64,000 nucleotides of DNA, from positions 152,356 to 216,355 of the forward strand of contig JABCPU010000077.1 in assembly GCA_016800925.1 (NCBI GenBank). The letters run 5' to 3'. Origin of the DNA: Suillus spraguei (Eukaryota > Basidiomycota > Agaricomycetes > Boletales > Suillaceae). The translations under genes were made by a program, and so were the position numbers. The notes beneath the pieces were generated by a model. It searched no databases and was not told where the DNA came from. It saw only the letters and a program-made list of their open reading frames with translations. Shown one piece after another: positions 45,090-59,328 of this stretch. Numbering within the stretch: position 1 is the stretch's first letter; each line of letters begins with the position of its first letter.

Positions 45090-48000
45090 TCAATCCTCAA
45101 CCTCCATATCATCTCTATCTCTAAGTCCTCTCAGCACTTCTGTATACACCACATTGGTCGTCTTTGACCCTTCTTCATGCTCCGGAAAGATGGCACGCAC
45201 TCTCTCTGGGTGAGTGCAGCGAGACAAAGCCACATACAGCTGTCCATGACTGAACACGGGAGTCCGCAAATCCAGTCCAACCCACTTCACACTTTGACCT
45301 TGAGCCTTGTTGATTGTCATAGCGAATGCAAGACGAACGGGGAATTGGTGACACTTGAAAGGGATAGGGTTGTCTTCAGATGTGGCATCCAGCGTCATGC
45401 GGGGGATTAGGACAGTGTTCTGATCGTCTTGATGAGCTTCATCAACTCCATATCTAAGAATACGACACCTGAGGACGCGCGTGGTCCAAGACAGGAGGAT
45501 CATCCTAGTTCCATTATAGAGGCCATTGGTGGGGTCCAAGTTGCACAACGACATGAGAGGAACACCCACTTTGAGTTCCAATTTGTGCAAAGGGAACCCT
45601 GATGGCGTGAGAGTATGAAGGTACTCAGGTGGGATGTAGTCGTAGTCCTTCTCAGTGATTGAGTCTGCGCTGGTGAAGACCGCTTTATCTCCAGGGAATG
45701 ATTCAAGAATGTTGGCATTGATTTCGTCCACATCAGTGTTCTTTGCGGAGAGGATGGTACGTTCCAGGAAGAAGGAATCATTCACAGGAGGATGCCCAGG
45801 GAGCAGAATAGGAGAGTATAGGGCATTGATGAGAGAGTGGATATCATTGTCAGGGCAGCGCATATGAATCGGAAGGGCGACCGTTCCATCTGCATGTGTG
45901 CCCTTCCCAGCTCCAATCTCAAGAAGCCACTTTGCAAATTCATCAGAGGCGGGGTCTTGGCCAAGCCGCATATTTGTCTTTAGGTGGAAGATGCGAAGCC
46001 TTGGCCAGATGCGAGATCTGCAAAATGTAGCGCCCACTATCTGCTCCCTGGATCCATGAGGCACCACCGGCAGGGTCTGTCTGAAGTCTCCTCCAAAGAG
46101 CATCGTCATTCCTCCAAAATCAGCATCGACGTTCAGAAGGTCGCGCAATGAGCGATCAAGGCATTCCAGATTGTGATGGTGTAGCATAGGAATTTCATCG
46201 CAGATGATGAGGGAGGTGGCCTTGAGAAGCTCATGCACGACATCTCCTTTCTTGATGTTGCAGGAGCTGTCCTCATTGATGGGAATTGGAATTTTGAATC
46301 GAGAATGAGCCATGCGTCCGCCTGGCAGGAGGAGAGAAGCGATTCCAGAGGAAGCCACGCATAGGACAATCTTGCCTTCAGCATGGAGCTTTGAAGCAAT
46401 GAGCTTGCAGAGATATGTCTTTCCACATCCACCTGCACTGTGGACAAAGTATGAATGTCCAGGTCTTTGTTCATTACGTTGCATGGCATCATCGACCACT
46501 GCATCAAAGACTGTCCTCTGCTCCTGATTAAGAGAAAGCACTCCTTGGTTCACCATCTGCTGGAGCTCCTCCTGGTTATATTGGAGCTGCTCGGCAATGA
46601 GCTGATTTCCCTGCATGGCCCCCCATCTTGCTGCCATTTGAGGTACAGGCATCTGAGGGATCGCTTGCAAAGACTTTCCATTTTTGCGGAGCATGCCATC
46701 AATGAGATAGAGACCATAGTCATGAACCTCTTCATCTGTAGGGTTGGGGATGCTGAATGGGACGTGTGATAGGCGGTGGCGCAGATCATCGCAGAGATTC
46801 TCCTTGAAGTGGTTCCAAAGATCACTAGGGTCTGTAGGGTTGCAGTGTATGAGGATGATGGCAAAGAGGTTGCGCATGCCATGTCCAGTGCTCATATGAG
46901 AGGCGTCCTGCAAGCACTGGATCCATTCATTATCATCCTCAAGCAGACCCCTGCGCCGACATGCCTCCTTGAAAGTGTCGCATAAGACACCGTCAACTGT
47001 CCGAAGGTTCTCATAGGAGGTGGCCCCTTGAAGACATGGTAAGTTTTATTCATAAAAATTGATGTCAGGACCATACCTTTTACTACAGTCAAAAGCAATC
47101 TCAGGTAGAAGCGCTCTCCGGAGCCGGGTGCAGCAGAGTACATCCTTCCAATCACTATTCCGCGTTGGCGTATCTTCCACACCGTCTTGTTCCATACGAA
47201 TCTTGAGGGGAAGTCCTGGTAGAGGTGGTCGTGGGCTCCAGCAGCCACCAAGACATTATTGGAGTTAGCCTTGAACCATCCAGTGAGGCAAGTCTCCTTG
47301 GTTGCTGCGCGCTCAAGAACATCCTGTGCATTATCCTCAGGATCATAAAACACCATGTGTTCATCTGGGAGGTGGACCGGCAAGCGATAGACAGAGGGCC
47401 ATTCAAGGTGCATTCCAAACTCAAAGATGTGCCATGCGGCCTCAGTGGAGCTGATGTATCTGGAGTCAAGATAGGTTTTGACCTCATCCACCGGTCCTGT
47501 CATCTCCAATGTGGCACGGTCATTTCCCTTGTAGATGTACTTGTGGATGTATTTGACCGACTTGATAGAAGCACAGACTTCGAGATTGATGTGGCAGTTG
47601 AATTCTACCAGCAGTTGCGGGGGGTGGGGAACGACATCTTTGTTGGTGAAGATGTCGTCATTTTTTTGGATGGTGCGACCATTGTCTGGCCTGGCATACT
47701 CTGGATAGCCGTCCTCCTTCATCAATGTCTGGGGAGTGAAAGACTTTGGATAACGCTTCTTGCACTTTCCATTCTCCAAGCAACGCTGCGTAGTGCAGGG
47801 GCCATGGAGCATGTATTTTTGTACAGCCTCATAGAGTTGTGGATGGACATTTCTGTCAGGGATTTAGGCGGAGATGAAGGAGTTGATCTGTTCCACAGTG
47901 CGAATCTTGTGATCTGGATCCAGGAAGATGAGAAGGTGCATGTGAGGCAGGCCACGCTTCTGATATTCAATGGTGTACACCAATCCCGCAACCTTGCCGT

Positions 48001-50630
48001 AGTAGCCATTGCGAACCTTCTTCAAGAGAGCCTTCTGCTTCTGGTAAAATACGCGAGCAACCAAGTCTGGACGGTCCACAGCACTCTGACCTACATAAGA
48101 AAACTCGTCAGGATCATGTCATAATAATGCATCAAAATATGTCTCTTTACCTGGAAGGAGATTCTCAGTAATCTCAGGCCAGCTTCCATTGGCAGTCATC
48201 GTCAGGAAAAGATCGGGCTTCTTGCAGGCATGGCAGATGGCCAGAGAGTCCTGCAGCAGCTGCTGCATATACCGAGGGCTTCCATTATGAGAGGAGGGAA
48301 GGATTATGGAACGACCTGTCTCAGCTAAATTGCCCACTCCATCATTGAAAACATTATCTGTCAGCCCTCGGTAGCAGTCAGCCCTGAGCTTCTTCTGATT
48401 GTTTCTTATCCAGTTGAGTCTGCTCTGATCGATTGATGCCCAAGCATCAACCACATACTGCTGGAACAGCCTTCCACCACGAAAGATGTTATTGTGATCC
48501 AGGCGAGGGGGGCGGGGATGAAGTCGAAAGGCGTAATACAGCAGCTGAGTCACTTTTTTTGCACGTGCACGCCCACCCACAGGAACGATCATATCAATGT
48601 AGAGGTCCCAGCCATCCTCTCCCTTAGGAAAGAGAATGACATAATGAAGACAGGTGTATGCATGGCTAAGTTGACTTATGCGCCAAAGCGGACCGCCTTG
48701 ATAATATACGATAATGTCGTGTGCATGACGCACCTCCTCGGATCCGTCTCCAGGAAGAATTCCAGCAATATCATTGGCAGTGGGAAGATTATATCTTCGA
48801 CCATCTGTGCCTGGCTGGAAATGAATAAGCATAGAAAGGTCTGTCTGCTCCTCTGGAGGCTTCTCTCGCATGACTTGATATGCCTGCTTATACACAGCGG
48901 CATATGGGTGGTTGCGATGCAACATATCATGCAGATCTCTGAGAATCTGAGGATCGAGGCCTTCATTTCCAGGGCGGGTGGTGCGTATGTTGGTGGCTTC
49001 TTCAGAGTCGTATATATAAAGTTGAGCGTATGAAGGCTGGACACCTTCTGGAGGTAAAAGACTGCCCATGAGATGGTGAAGAGAACCATGAATACGAAAA
49101 GCATTTGGGCCAGATCCTTGAAGAGCACAATCCTCAATATTGACACCAACAGAGGTATGTAAATGCAAGAGCACTGTTGTACTGGCGAATTTTGGACACA
49201 AATGTTCTGTCCGCATAGGCCCGCTCTAGCTCAGGTGGCCATGCTGGAAATGGGGGAAGGCTGACTTGGCCCTGCAAGCAGCACATACCAAAGCGAGGAT
49301 TTCGTAAAGAGGAGTTGGACAGTCTTTCGCATGCAAAGTGAAGCACATGACATTTGGGGCACTCTACGTTAAGAGGACCAAGAGTGTGATGGTTTATCGG
49401 TTCCGTATATGCTCGGGCTCCATCAGGAACAGGAATGACCTGATTGATACGCTGGTCATCCTCTGCTTCACACTCTTGGCGTTGTTCTTCTTGCTGAGTT
49501 CTTCTTCTTTCCTCATCTTCTGCATGTTGCCGTTCAGATAATGGATCGTTATATTCATGTAGTGCCTCCTCAAGACGCTCCTGCCACTCATGAACTCTCT
49601 GCTCCTCACGGTTGTGACGTGCTTCTTCCTGTTGACTTGCTCGCTGACGATCCTGAGCTCGTCTATTAACACACTCCTCTTCCTGTTGTGTTGCTTGTAG
49701 ACGATCCCGATCCCATCTGGTGTGCTGTTCCTGTTCCTGCTGCTGCTGTTCAAGAGCATGCTGACTCTGTATATTGACCTGCCCAGCTTCTTGCCGCTGC
49801 ATTTGCTGCTGCATTTGCTGTTGCATCTGCTGCTGCATCTGCTGTTGCCGAACTTGCTGCTGCTGTTGGTGAAGAGCCTCCTCAGCCTCTCTATTGATGG
49901 TTCTCTCAGCCTCTCTATTGATCCTCCTGGCTTCTTGCTGGCGCAATTGCCATTGGATCTGCTGTCTTCGAAATACCTCCTGTGCTGGTACATTATTTCT
50001 GGCATGGTGCAGGTACAGGTTGTACAGGACGTGCAAAGTATTGGAGGGGATTATCAAAGTTGTGAGGACCAACTGCACCCTCATAATGAATAGGACCATA
50101 CACAGGAGCACAGGAGGTGCGGGTTGAATAGGCTGAACAGGTTCGTTAGGAATATGAGGTATATGCGGAGGCTGTATCTGTGCTGCCATGAGCTCTGCTT
50201 GCGCCTGCTGTCTTATCTCCTGTCTGTCCTGCTGTCGACAAACATTACGCTGACGACATCTGTTGTTGTGAGCAGCATTTGTCTGGTCATTCAAATGTGC
50301 ATTATAATCAACAGGAGGACGATGAGCATGCAACACATGTTCGATTGCATTTCGTGGCAAGCCAGGATATTGCGCAACTGGCAGCGGTTGATGTGCAAAG
50401 TAAGGAGGAGGCTGCATAACAGGTGCAGCTGGCATGAAATTTGGCTGTACAGGAGCAGCGGATCTGGTCTGATTGGTATGGATAGCATGACGACGATTGC
50501 GCCTGCTAGGGGAAGTCATCTGAAGTCGATCAAGTCTTTTCAGTTCGCGCTGTGATCGACGATCGCGTTCTGGGGTGGTCTGTTCTATATTTCTAAATGG
50601 TGATGTGCAAACATTAGCATCATGTACCAA
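45090..50630 (-). pseudogene. Helitron Rep-helicase (copy A)
   Basis: Order on the minus strand: Gln/Arg-rich N-terminal region (50630-49450); the Helitron-like N domain with CPKCHVLHFACERLSNSS; the Rep nuclease with HUH motif GLPHMHLLIFL (about 47945) and the two-Tyr motif KYIHKYIYKG (about 47545); the PIF1-type helicase with Walker A GGCGKTYL (about 46420), Walker B ICDEIPM (about 46195), GDFRQTLPVV, NKAQGQSV and YVALSRC. Introns lie near 48155-48090 and 47090-47038. RepHel cuts and unwinds one strand for rolling-circle transposition. Damage: a 4-bp insertion near 49155 that shifts the frame compared with copy B (FTSVGVNIED there), and a TAA at 47864-47866 where copy B has CAG. Otherwise the helicase frame 46913-45090 is open for 607 codons. 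Confidence 0.9.
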
Positions 50631-50859
50631 TACATATCAGCAGCAACTCACTGAACAGGTATATTTTGTTCCATTTTATCGTTCAAATTGGTTGTTTATA
50701 GCAAGATTTGAGTTTTCTGAACTCATCCATAAGTCAATTCCTATCATCATCAATAACAAACAAAACCCACAAAAAGTGTATATTATATTGCACTCTGTTA
50801 CAACTTGGCTGCAGGGAAGGCAATGTAATTCAAGAATTCTAGTCAAAAGCAGCAGCCAA

Positions 50860-51090
50860 ATTGTGTGAAAATTTGTGTCACCAAATTGTGTAATCAAAAT
50901 GTGTTATGATTTGTGTCACTCAATGCAAGCAAATTGGTGTAATCAAAATGTGTTGTGATTTGTGTCACCAAATGTAAGCAAATGGTGTAATCAAAATGTG
51001 TTGTGATTTGTGTCACCAAATGTAAGCAAATGGTGTAATCAAAATGTGTTATGATTTGTGTAACCAAATGCAAGCAAATTGTGTAACCCA
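50860..51090. repeat. Minisatellite, about 48-58-bp unit, in Helitron unit 3
   Basis: Four to five copies of a unit with GGTGTAATCAAAATGTGTT, GATTTGTGTCACCAAATG and TAAGCAAAT. It lies in the 5' leader of copy A, upstream of the gene start. Confidence 0.85.
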
Positions 51091-51451
51091 ACGCGTGACA
51101 AACTTTCCGTTATTGCTTTTGCTATTCTCGATGCTCACTCCCCCATGGTAGGAAAAGTGCGTTGTTTGTCCATATTGTGCCCAGAGCGCAGCAGGCGTGC
51201 GGATTACTGTCCACTATATCGCGTTTGGCAGGTGTTTCGAAATTTTTGGACTCCGTAGAATTTTAGCTGTTGAAATTCTGAAATCGGACATTTTTTTCAC
51301 GCGATCACGCAAGTTTTCTCTATGGAATTGTCTAGCAAGCTAACCGAAACGCACGCGAGCATAAGCGAAAACCACATGGCCCTACGTGACGTACGCGAAA
51401 GCCACGCGAGCTAGCGACAACTTTCACACCCGTTCTCCCTTTCTTCTTAGA

Positions 51452-54400
51452 CGAGTCCACCACCCGTTGTGCCTTCGGCACAGGAAGCAAAAGGAGTGCT
51501 TCGCACTCCTTTTGCTTCCTGTCCAAGGCTTCATCCTAATAATTCACTTTGCCCAAGGCACAGGAAGGCAAAAAGAGTGCTTCGCACTCTTTTTGCCTTC
51601 CTGGCCTTGGCTTCATCCCAATAATTTTCTTTTGCCCAAGGCACAGAAAGCCAAAAAGAGTGCTTCGCACTCTTTTTGACTTTCTGGCCTTGGCTTCATC
51701 CTGATAATCATAGTAAATCTTCAAACAAACATGTACATTTCACCACCATTTCAGCAAGACTAAAAGTACACTACATATCACTTTACATAAAACTACATCA
51801 ATCAATTCTCAATCTGATCTCCAAGTCCTCTCAGCACTTCTGTATACACCACATTGGTCGTCTTTGACCCTTCTTCATGCTCTGGAAAGATAGCACACAC
51901 TCTCTCTGGGTGAGTGCACCTGGACAATGCCACATACAGCTGTCCATGACTGAACACAGGAGTTCTCAAATCCAGTCCAACCCACTTCACACTTTGACCT
52001 TGAGCCTTGTTGATTGTCATAGCAAATGCAAGACGGACAGGAAATTGTCGACGCTTTAGAGGAATTGGGTTGTCTTCAGCAGTAGCATCCAGAGTCATCC
52101 TGGGGATCAGCACTGTGTCCTGATTGTCTTGCTGGGCTTCATCAACTCCATCCTTGAGAATCCGACATTTGAGCACATGTGTGGTCCAAGACAGGAGGAT
52201 CATCCTGGTTCCATTGTAGAGGCCATTGGTGGGATCCAAGTTGCGCAACAGCATCAGAGGAACACCCACTTTGAGTTCCAATTTGTGCAAAGGGAACCCT
52301 GATGGTGTCAAGTGTGAAGGAACTCATGGGGATATAATCATATTCCCTCTCAGCAACTGAGTCTGCACTGGTGAACACTGCTTTTTCTCCAGGGAATAAT
52401 TCAAGAATGTTGGAATTGATTTCATCCACATCAGTGTTCTTTGCAGAGAGGATGGTACGTTCCAGGAAGAAGGAATCATTCACAGGAGGATGGTCAGGAA
52501 GCAGGATAGGAGAGTAGAGGGCATTGATGAGAGACTGGACATTATTGTTGGCACAGCGCATACGAATTGGAAGGACAACTGTTCCATCAGCATGTGTGTT
52601 CTTTCCAGCTCCAATCTCCAGAAGCCACTTGGCAAATTCATCAGAGGCAGGGTCTTGACCAAGGCGCATGTTTGTCTTGAGATGGAAGATCTGAAGCCTT
52701 GGCCAAATGGAGATCTGCAGAAGGTAGCACCCACTATCTGCTCTCTGGATCCATGAGCCACCACTGGTAGAGTCTGTCTGAAGTCTCCTCCAAAGAGTAT
52801 GGATAATCCTCCAAAATCAGCATCAACATTGAGAAGGTCGCGCAATGAGCGGTCAAGGCATTCCAGATTGTGACGGTGTAGCATTGGAATTTCATCGCAG
52901 ATGATGAGGGAGGTGGCCTTCAGAAGCTCATGCACAACATCTCCTTTCTTGATGTTGCAGGAGCTGTCCTCATTGATGGGGATTGGAATCTTGAATCGTG
53001 AATGAGCTGTACGTCCACCTGGCAGGAGGAGAGAAGCAATTCCAGAGGAAGCCACACACAGGACAATCTTGCCTTCAGCACGGAGTTTTGAGGCAATGAG
53101 CTTGCAGAGATATGTCTTGCCACATCCACCTGCACTGTGGACAAAGAATGCATGTCCAGGTGTCTGCTTATTTCTTTGCATGGCATCATTGACCACTGCA
53201 TCAAAGACTGTCCTCTGCTCCTGATTGAGAGAAAGCACTCCTGGATCCACCATCTGCTGGAGCTCCTCCTGGTTATACTGGAGCTGCTCAGCAATGAGCT
53301 GATTTCCCTGCATGACCCCCATCTTGCTGCCATTTGAGGTGTAGGCATCTGAGGAATCACTTGCAAAGACTTTCCATTTTTGCGAAGCTTTCCATCAATG
53401 AGATAGAGACCATAGTCATAGACCTCTTCATTTGTGGGGTTAGGAATGTTGAATGGGGCATGAGACAGGTGGTGACGCAGATCATCGCAGAGATTATCCT
53501 TGAATTGGTTCCAAAGATCACTGGGGTCTGTAGGGTTGCAGTGGATGAGGATGATGGCAAAGAGATTGGCATGCCATGTCCAGTGCTCATGTGAGAGGCA
53601 TCCTGCAAGCACTGGATCCATTCATTGTCATCCTCAAGCAGACCCCTACGTCGACATGCCTCCTTGAAAGTGTCATATAAAACACCATCAACTGTTCGAA
53701 GGTTCTCATAGGAGGTGGCCCCTTGAATACATGGTGAGTTTGATTGATAAAAATTGACATGAGCATCATACCTTTTACTACAGTCAGAAGCAATCTCAGG
53801 TAGAAGCGCTCTCCAGATCCAGGTGCAGCAGAGTACATCCTTCCAATGGCCATTCCACGTTGTCGTACCTTCCATGCGGTTTGTTCCATACGAATTTTGA
53901 GGGGAAGTCCTGGTAGAGGTGGTCATGGGCTCCAGCTGCCACCAAGACATTGTTGGCATTGGCTTTGAACCATCCAGTAAGGCAAGTCTCCTTGGTTGCT
54001 GCACGCTCAAGAACATCCTGTGCATCATCCTCAGGATCATAAAACACCATGTGTTCATTTGGAAGGTGGACTGGCAGACGGTAGACAGAGGGCCATTCAA
54101 GGTGCATTCCAAACTCAAAGATGTGCCATGCAGCCTCAGTGGAGCTGATGTATCTGGAGTCAAGGTAGGTTTTGACCTCATCCACTGGTCCTGGCATCTC
54201 CAAAGTGGCACGGTCATTTCCCTTGTAGATGTACTTGTGGATGTATTTCACAGACTTGATGGAAGCACAGACTTCAAGATTGATGTGGCAGTTGAATTCC
54301 ACCAGGAGTTGTGGAGGGTGAGGAACAACATCTTTGTTGGTGAAGACAGTGTCATTCTTCTGGACAGTGCGACCATTGTCAGGTCTTGCATACTCTGGAT

Positions 54401-57400
54401 AGCCATCCTCCTTCATCAATGTCTGGGCACAGAAAGACTTTGGAAAATGCTTTTTGCAATGTCCATTCTCCAAGCAACGTTCTGGAGAGCAGGGGCCATG
54501 AAGCATGTATTTCTCCACAGCCTCATAGAGTTGGGGATGGACATTTCTGTCAGGGATCTGGGCGGAGATGAAGGAGTCTATTTGTTCCACAGTATGAATC
54601 TTGTGGTCTGGATCCAGGAAGATGAGAAGGTGCATGTGAGGCAGACCACGCTTTTGATATTCAATGGTGTACACCAATCCTGCAACCTTGCCATAGTAGC
54701 CATTGCGAACTTTCTTCAGCAGAGCCTGCTGCTTTTGATAGAATACACGAGCCACCAAGTCTGGACGGTCCACAGCAGTTTGACCTACATAAGAAAACTT
54801 GTCAGAATCAAGTCATAATAATGCATCAGTATGTCACTTTACCTGGAAGGAGATTCTCAGTAATCTCAGGCCAGCTTCCATTGGCAGTCATTGTCAGGAA
54901 GAGATCAGGTTTCTTACAGGCACGGCAGATGGCCAAGGAGTCCTGCAGTAGCTGCTGCATATAGCGAGGGCTTCCAGAATGAGAGGAGGGAAGGATTATA
55001 GCACGACCTGTCTCAGCCAAATTGCCTACTCCATCATTGAGAATATTGTCTGTGAGGCCTTGATAGCAGTCAGCCCTGATCTTCTTCTGGTTGTTTCTTA
55101 TCCAGTTGAGTCTGCTCTGCTCAATGGAAGCCCAAGCATCAACAACATACTGCTGGAACAGCCTTCCACCACGAAAGATGTTGTTGTGGTCAATGCGAGC
55201 TGGACGGAGATGAAGCCGAAAGGCATAATACAGCAGCTGAGTCACTTTTTTGGCACGTGCACGTCCACCCTGAGGAATGATTATATCAATGTAGAGGTCC
55301 CAGCCATCCTCTCCATTAGGAAAGAGAAGGACATAATGAAGACAGGCATATGCATGGTTGAGTTGACTGATGCGCCTAAGTCGACCATTTTGATAATATA
55401 AAATGATGTCGCGTTCATGAGACACCTCCTCAGATCCATCTCCAGGAAGAGCTGCAGCAATTTCATTGGCAGTGGGAAGGTTGTATCTTCGACCATCTGT
55501 GCCTGGCAGGAAGTGAATACGCACAGAAACATCTGTCTGCTCCTCTGGAGGCTTCTCTTGCATGATTTGATAGGCTTGCTTGTAGACAGCAGCATAGGGG
55601 TGTTTCGATGCAACATGTCATGCAGATCTCTGAGAATCTGACGATCAAGACCTTCATTTCCAGGACGGGTGGTGCGGATGTTAGTGGCTTCTTCAGAGTC
55701 ATATATATAAAGTTGTGCATATGAAGGCTGGACACCCTCTGGAGGTAGAAGACTGCCCATGAGGTGATGGAGAGAGCCATGGATATGAAAAACATTTGGG
55801 CCAGATCTTTGAACAGCATGATCCTCAATGTTGACACCAACAGAGGTAAATGCAAGAGCACTGTTGTATTGGCGAATTTTTGACACAAATGTCCTGTCTC
55901 TATATGCCTGCTCCAGCTCAGGTGGCCATGCTGGAAATGGGGAAGGCTGACTTGGCCCTGCAAGCAGCATATACCAAAGCGAGGGTTTTGCAAAGAGGAG
56001 TTGGAGAGTCTTTCACATGCAAAGTGAAGTGCATGACATTTGGGACACTCCACATTAAGGGGACCAAGAGTATGACGGTTGGCTGGTTCTGTATATGGTT
56101 GAGCTCTATCAGGAATAGGAATGACCTGATTGATATGCTGGTTGTCCTCTTCTTCATGCTCCTGGTGTTGTTCCTGCTGTTGGATTCTCCTTCTCTCTTC
56201 ATCATCTGCATGTTGCTCTTGAGATATTGGGTCATTATATTCACGTAGTGCCTCCTCAAGACACTCCTGCTCCTCATGAACTCTCTGCTGTGCACGGTTG
56301 TGGCGGGCCTCCTCCTGTTGGCTTGCTTGTAGAACACCCTGAGCTTGTCTATTTTGCTGCTGCTGCAAGTAAAAGGCATCTTGCTCCTCCTGGGCTTGCC
56401 TATTAATTCGCTCAGCTTCCTGCTGCTGGAATTGCTGCTGAATCTGCTGTTGTTGTGTGGCCTCCTGTGCTGTCTATCAAGCAACTCATCTCTAATCTGT
56501 TCCTGCTGTAAATCATGCTGAAACTGAACATTGAATTGTTGATAATCAGGTTGAGGTGGTGCAGGCCAAGGTGGTGCAGGATGGTGTGCAAAGTATTGTT
56601 GGGGATTGTTGAAATTGTGAGGACCAACTGCACCCTCATAGTGAATAGGACCATGCATGTGTTCACCATAGTTCTGTCTATTCATCTGTTCAGCTTCCTC
56701 TTCCTGCTGCCATTCACGGCGATAATCCTGAGCATGTCTAGCAATTATTTCAGCTAGCTGCTGCTGCTGTATATTATGTCCCTGTGCAGCTTGTTGCTGC
56801 AGCAACTGAAAGGCTGCCAAGTTATTCTGAGCAGGAGCAGGGGCAGGGGCAGGGGCAGGGGCAGGAGGTGCAGGTTGTTGTTGAGGATTATTACGCCTTC
56901 GCCTAGCAGCATGGTGTGCTTCATGACTATTGACAGTGGCTGCAGCAACATTTGCCATATGACGTTCATACTCATTCTGAAGTGCAGCAGGTGGAGGAAT
57001 ATAACCAAAGGGAGGTCCTAAGGCTGGAGCAGGAAAAGGTTGACCAAAGGGAGGTCCTAAGGCTGGAGCAGGAACAGGTGGCCCAGGTAGTGGTGGTTGG
57101 TGTTGTAGACGCCACCTGCGTTGAGCCTCATGATGCTCGATAACATGACGTGGCATATTAGGAAACCTTTGCATGGGAATTGGACCATGGTTTAAATTTC
57201 CCAAGATCTGAGGAATATTCTATGAACACATCAGAACATGTCTTATGAACATTATAAAATTAATTCCTACCATTTGAGCAGCATTTTCTAAAGGCTGAGC
57301 TATAGGAGCAGGATGGCGACGTGCAGGAGGTGAGCCAATATTTCGCTGATTTCTCTCAGCCTGACGTGCAGCAGCCTGTGCTCGCTGAGGAGAGGTAGGA

Positions 57401-58468
57401 GGAGTGGAGGGATTCCTATCAAGAATAAATATCAGTCAAAAGAAATACATATGATGACAACCACATACATTGGAGAAGATATATGAAACAAAGAGAGAGG
57501 AGAGCCAAACTTCCAACAGTCGTAGTTCCACTGTGTCAAAGATAAGCCATCATATCATATATAGATGACAAAATATCACATACCAAAGATACAAACAAAT
57601 ATTGCCGAGAGTGACTGAAGAAGTACCAGCAGTTTCCAGGATGAGCTAATACCCTGGAAGTTCGACGTATGACAGTGCTAAGAACAGCTGAAAGCTGTCC
57701 GAGAAATTATCCCGAAGGATAGGATGGCAACTGTAAGAAGGCTGCAAGCAGACCAACTTAGCACAGAAAAGTGCCCCGCCAATCCAAAATCTCTACACTG
57801 TAGTATACCCAGAGGTCCAGAAACAACCAGCGAACACCTGCAAGAACAGATGGCCAGGGAAGTAGGACTTGGTTACACGTTCGTCTTGAATCGACAGGAG
57901 TTCGCGAGTCCAGATGGAATACAGGGCCAGTAACAAACAACAATCACACTCACTATGCTTCAAACTCCAAGATAAGGCCAGTCCAGGTCCAGGTCCAGGT
58001 CCAGGGAGGTCCAAAGGGTCCAAAAACACGTCAAAAGCGAAAAAGCCTGATATCTGATTACATAATCATTAATTTTTATCATAGTTTCAATATGTACACT
58101 ATATAGGCTTACAGGAATCAAGAACAGTGAAAGATATATCTACCAAAGTAAAGCAGAAAAACAAACAGAAGTTGAGTATGTTGAGAAAGTATTACTTTCT
58201 CAAGATGTGGCAGAGGGAGCAGTGGTGGGGGAAAAGAGGAAACGAAGATTGGAGCGCGAGGGCATATCTAGGGAACTACAGCGCACCAGCTGCGCAGTCA
58301 CGTGACCAAATCACGCAATCACACAATGGGAGAACAGTGTATGTCGGCACTGAAAAAACCACGCGATATTTCCAATAAGGTTTAGCCGAGCTAAGCGTCC
58401 ATGTGGCCTTTAGCGAAAGCCATGTGAGCTAGCGAGCACATTCCCACCTTTCCCCCTTACTTTATAGA
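51452..58468 (-). mobile_element. Helitron unit 4 with Rep-helicase gene (copy B)
   Basis: 7.02 kb. The 3' end has three hairpins (51469-51670). The gene spans about 51802-57430. The 5' leader (57430-58468) has no known gene and holds a small (GTCCAG)n repeat (57976-58010). 5' end type TTATAGA. Confidence 0.9.
51802..57430 (-). pseudogene. Helitron Rep-helicase (copy B)
   Basis: Colinear with copy A and highly similar, but with a longer Pro/Ala/Gln-rich N terminus (PAPALGPPFG repeats, about 57100-56800), preceded by an exon (about 57420-57272) across an intron. The HUH motif GLPHMHLLIFL (about 54640) and two-Tyr motif KYIHKYIYKG (about 54240) are intact, and the position of copy A's stop is Gln (AQIPDRNVHPQLYE). 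Helicase motifs GGCGKTYL, ICDEIPM, GDFRQTLPVV and NKAQGQSVK are present. Frameshifts: near 56240-56470 (N terminus), 55600, 53325 (one C fewer in a C run), 52710 (one base missing after RSPFG) and 52310. So B cannot make a full protein, though its damage falls at other sites than in A. Confidence 0.9.
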
Positions 58469-59211
58469 CGAGTCCACCACCCGTTGTGCCTTCGGCACAG
58501 GAAGCAAAAGGAGTGCTTCGCACTCCTTTTGCTCCCTGGCCAAGGCTTCATCCTAATAATTCTGTTTGCCCAAGGCACAGGAAGGCAAAAGAGTGCGAAG
58601 CACTCTTTTTGCCTTCCTGGCCTTGGCTTCATCCTAATAATTATCTTTAATAATGATAATAGGTCTTGAAATAAATTATAACTTTAACAATATTTTGAGA
58701 GAAGCAAAAGTACCACATCACCATCTTTGTGGGTTTATTGCCCATCTCATCCTCATGTCATTGCATTTGATTTTGATTTTTTTAAATTATTTACTGCAAA
58801 CTATTAACTTAAATAAATCTTTTGTGTCAAGTTTTAATAGGGGGCAACAGTATTAAGTTGTCACACAACAAAATCACGCAAGTGTCCCATCTCCCGTCTC
58901 CTGTCTTTCGTCTCCCGTCTCCTGTCTTGTGTCCCCCATCTTGTGTCTCCCATCTCCTGTCTCCCATCTCCTGTCTTGTGTCTCCCGTCTTGTGTCTCCC
59001 GTCTCCCATCTCCTGTCTTGTGTCTCCCGTCTCCTGTCTTTCGTCTCCCGTCTCCTGTCTTGTGTCCCCCATCTTGTGTCTCCCATCTCTTGTCTCCCAT
59101 CTCCTGTCTTGTGTCTCCCGTCTTGTGTCTCCCACCTCCCATCTCCTGTCTTCCATCTCCTGTCTTCCATCTCCTGTCTCCCATCTCCCATCTTGTGTCT
59201 CCCATCTCCCA

Positions 59212-59259
<48 letters not shown>

Positions 59260-59287
59260 GTCTCCTCTCTCCTGTCTCCCGTCTCCC

Positions 59288-59328
<41 letters not shown>

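Larger units (their letters stand above)
44712..51451 (-). mobile_element. Helitron unit 3 with Rep-helicase gene (copy A)
   Basis: 6.74 kb. The hairpin cluster (44720-44915) at the 3' end is followed by the gene (45090-50630), a short minisatellite, and the 5' region ending TTCTTCTTAGA. This 5' end (with ACGTACGCGAAAGCCACGCG-like sequence) is the same type as in unit 6 and differs from units 1, 2, 4 and 5. Confidence 0.9.

Noticed and set aside
47225..48124. Plus-strand frame of 299 residues opposite Helitron copy A, and its counterpart at 53919-54818
   Set aside because: It is the mirror of the well-supported minus-strand Rep gene. Conservation between the copies follows from the coding strand.
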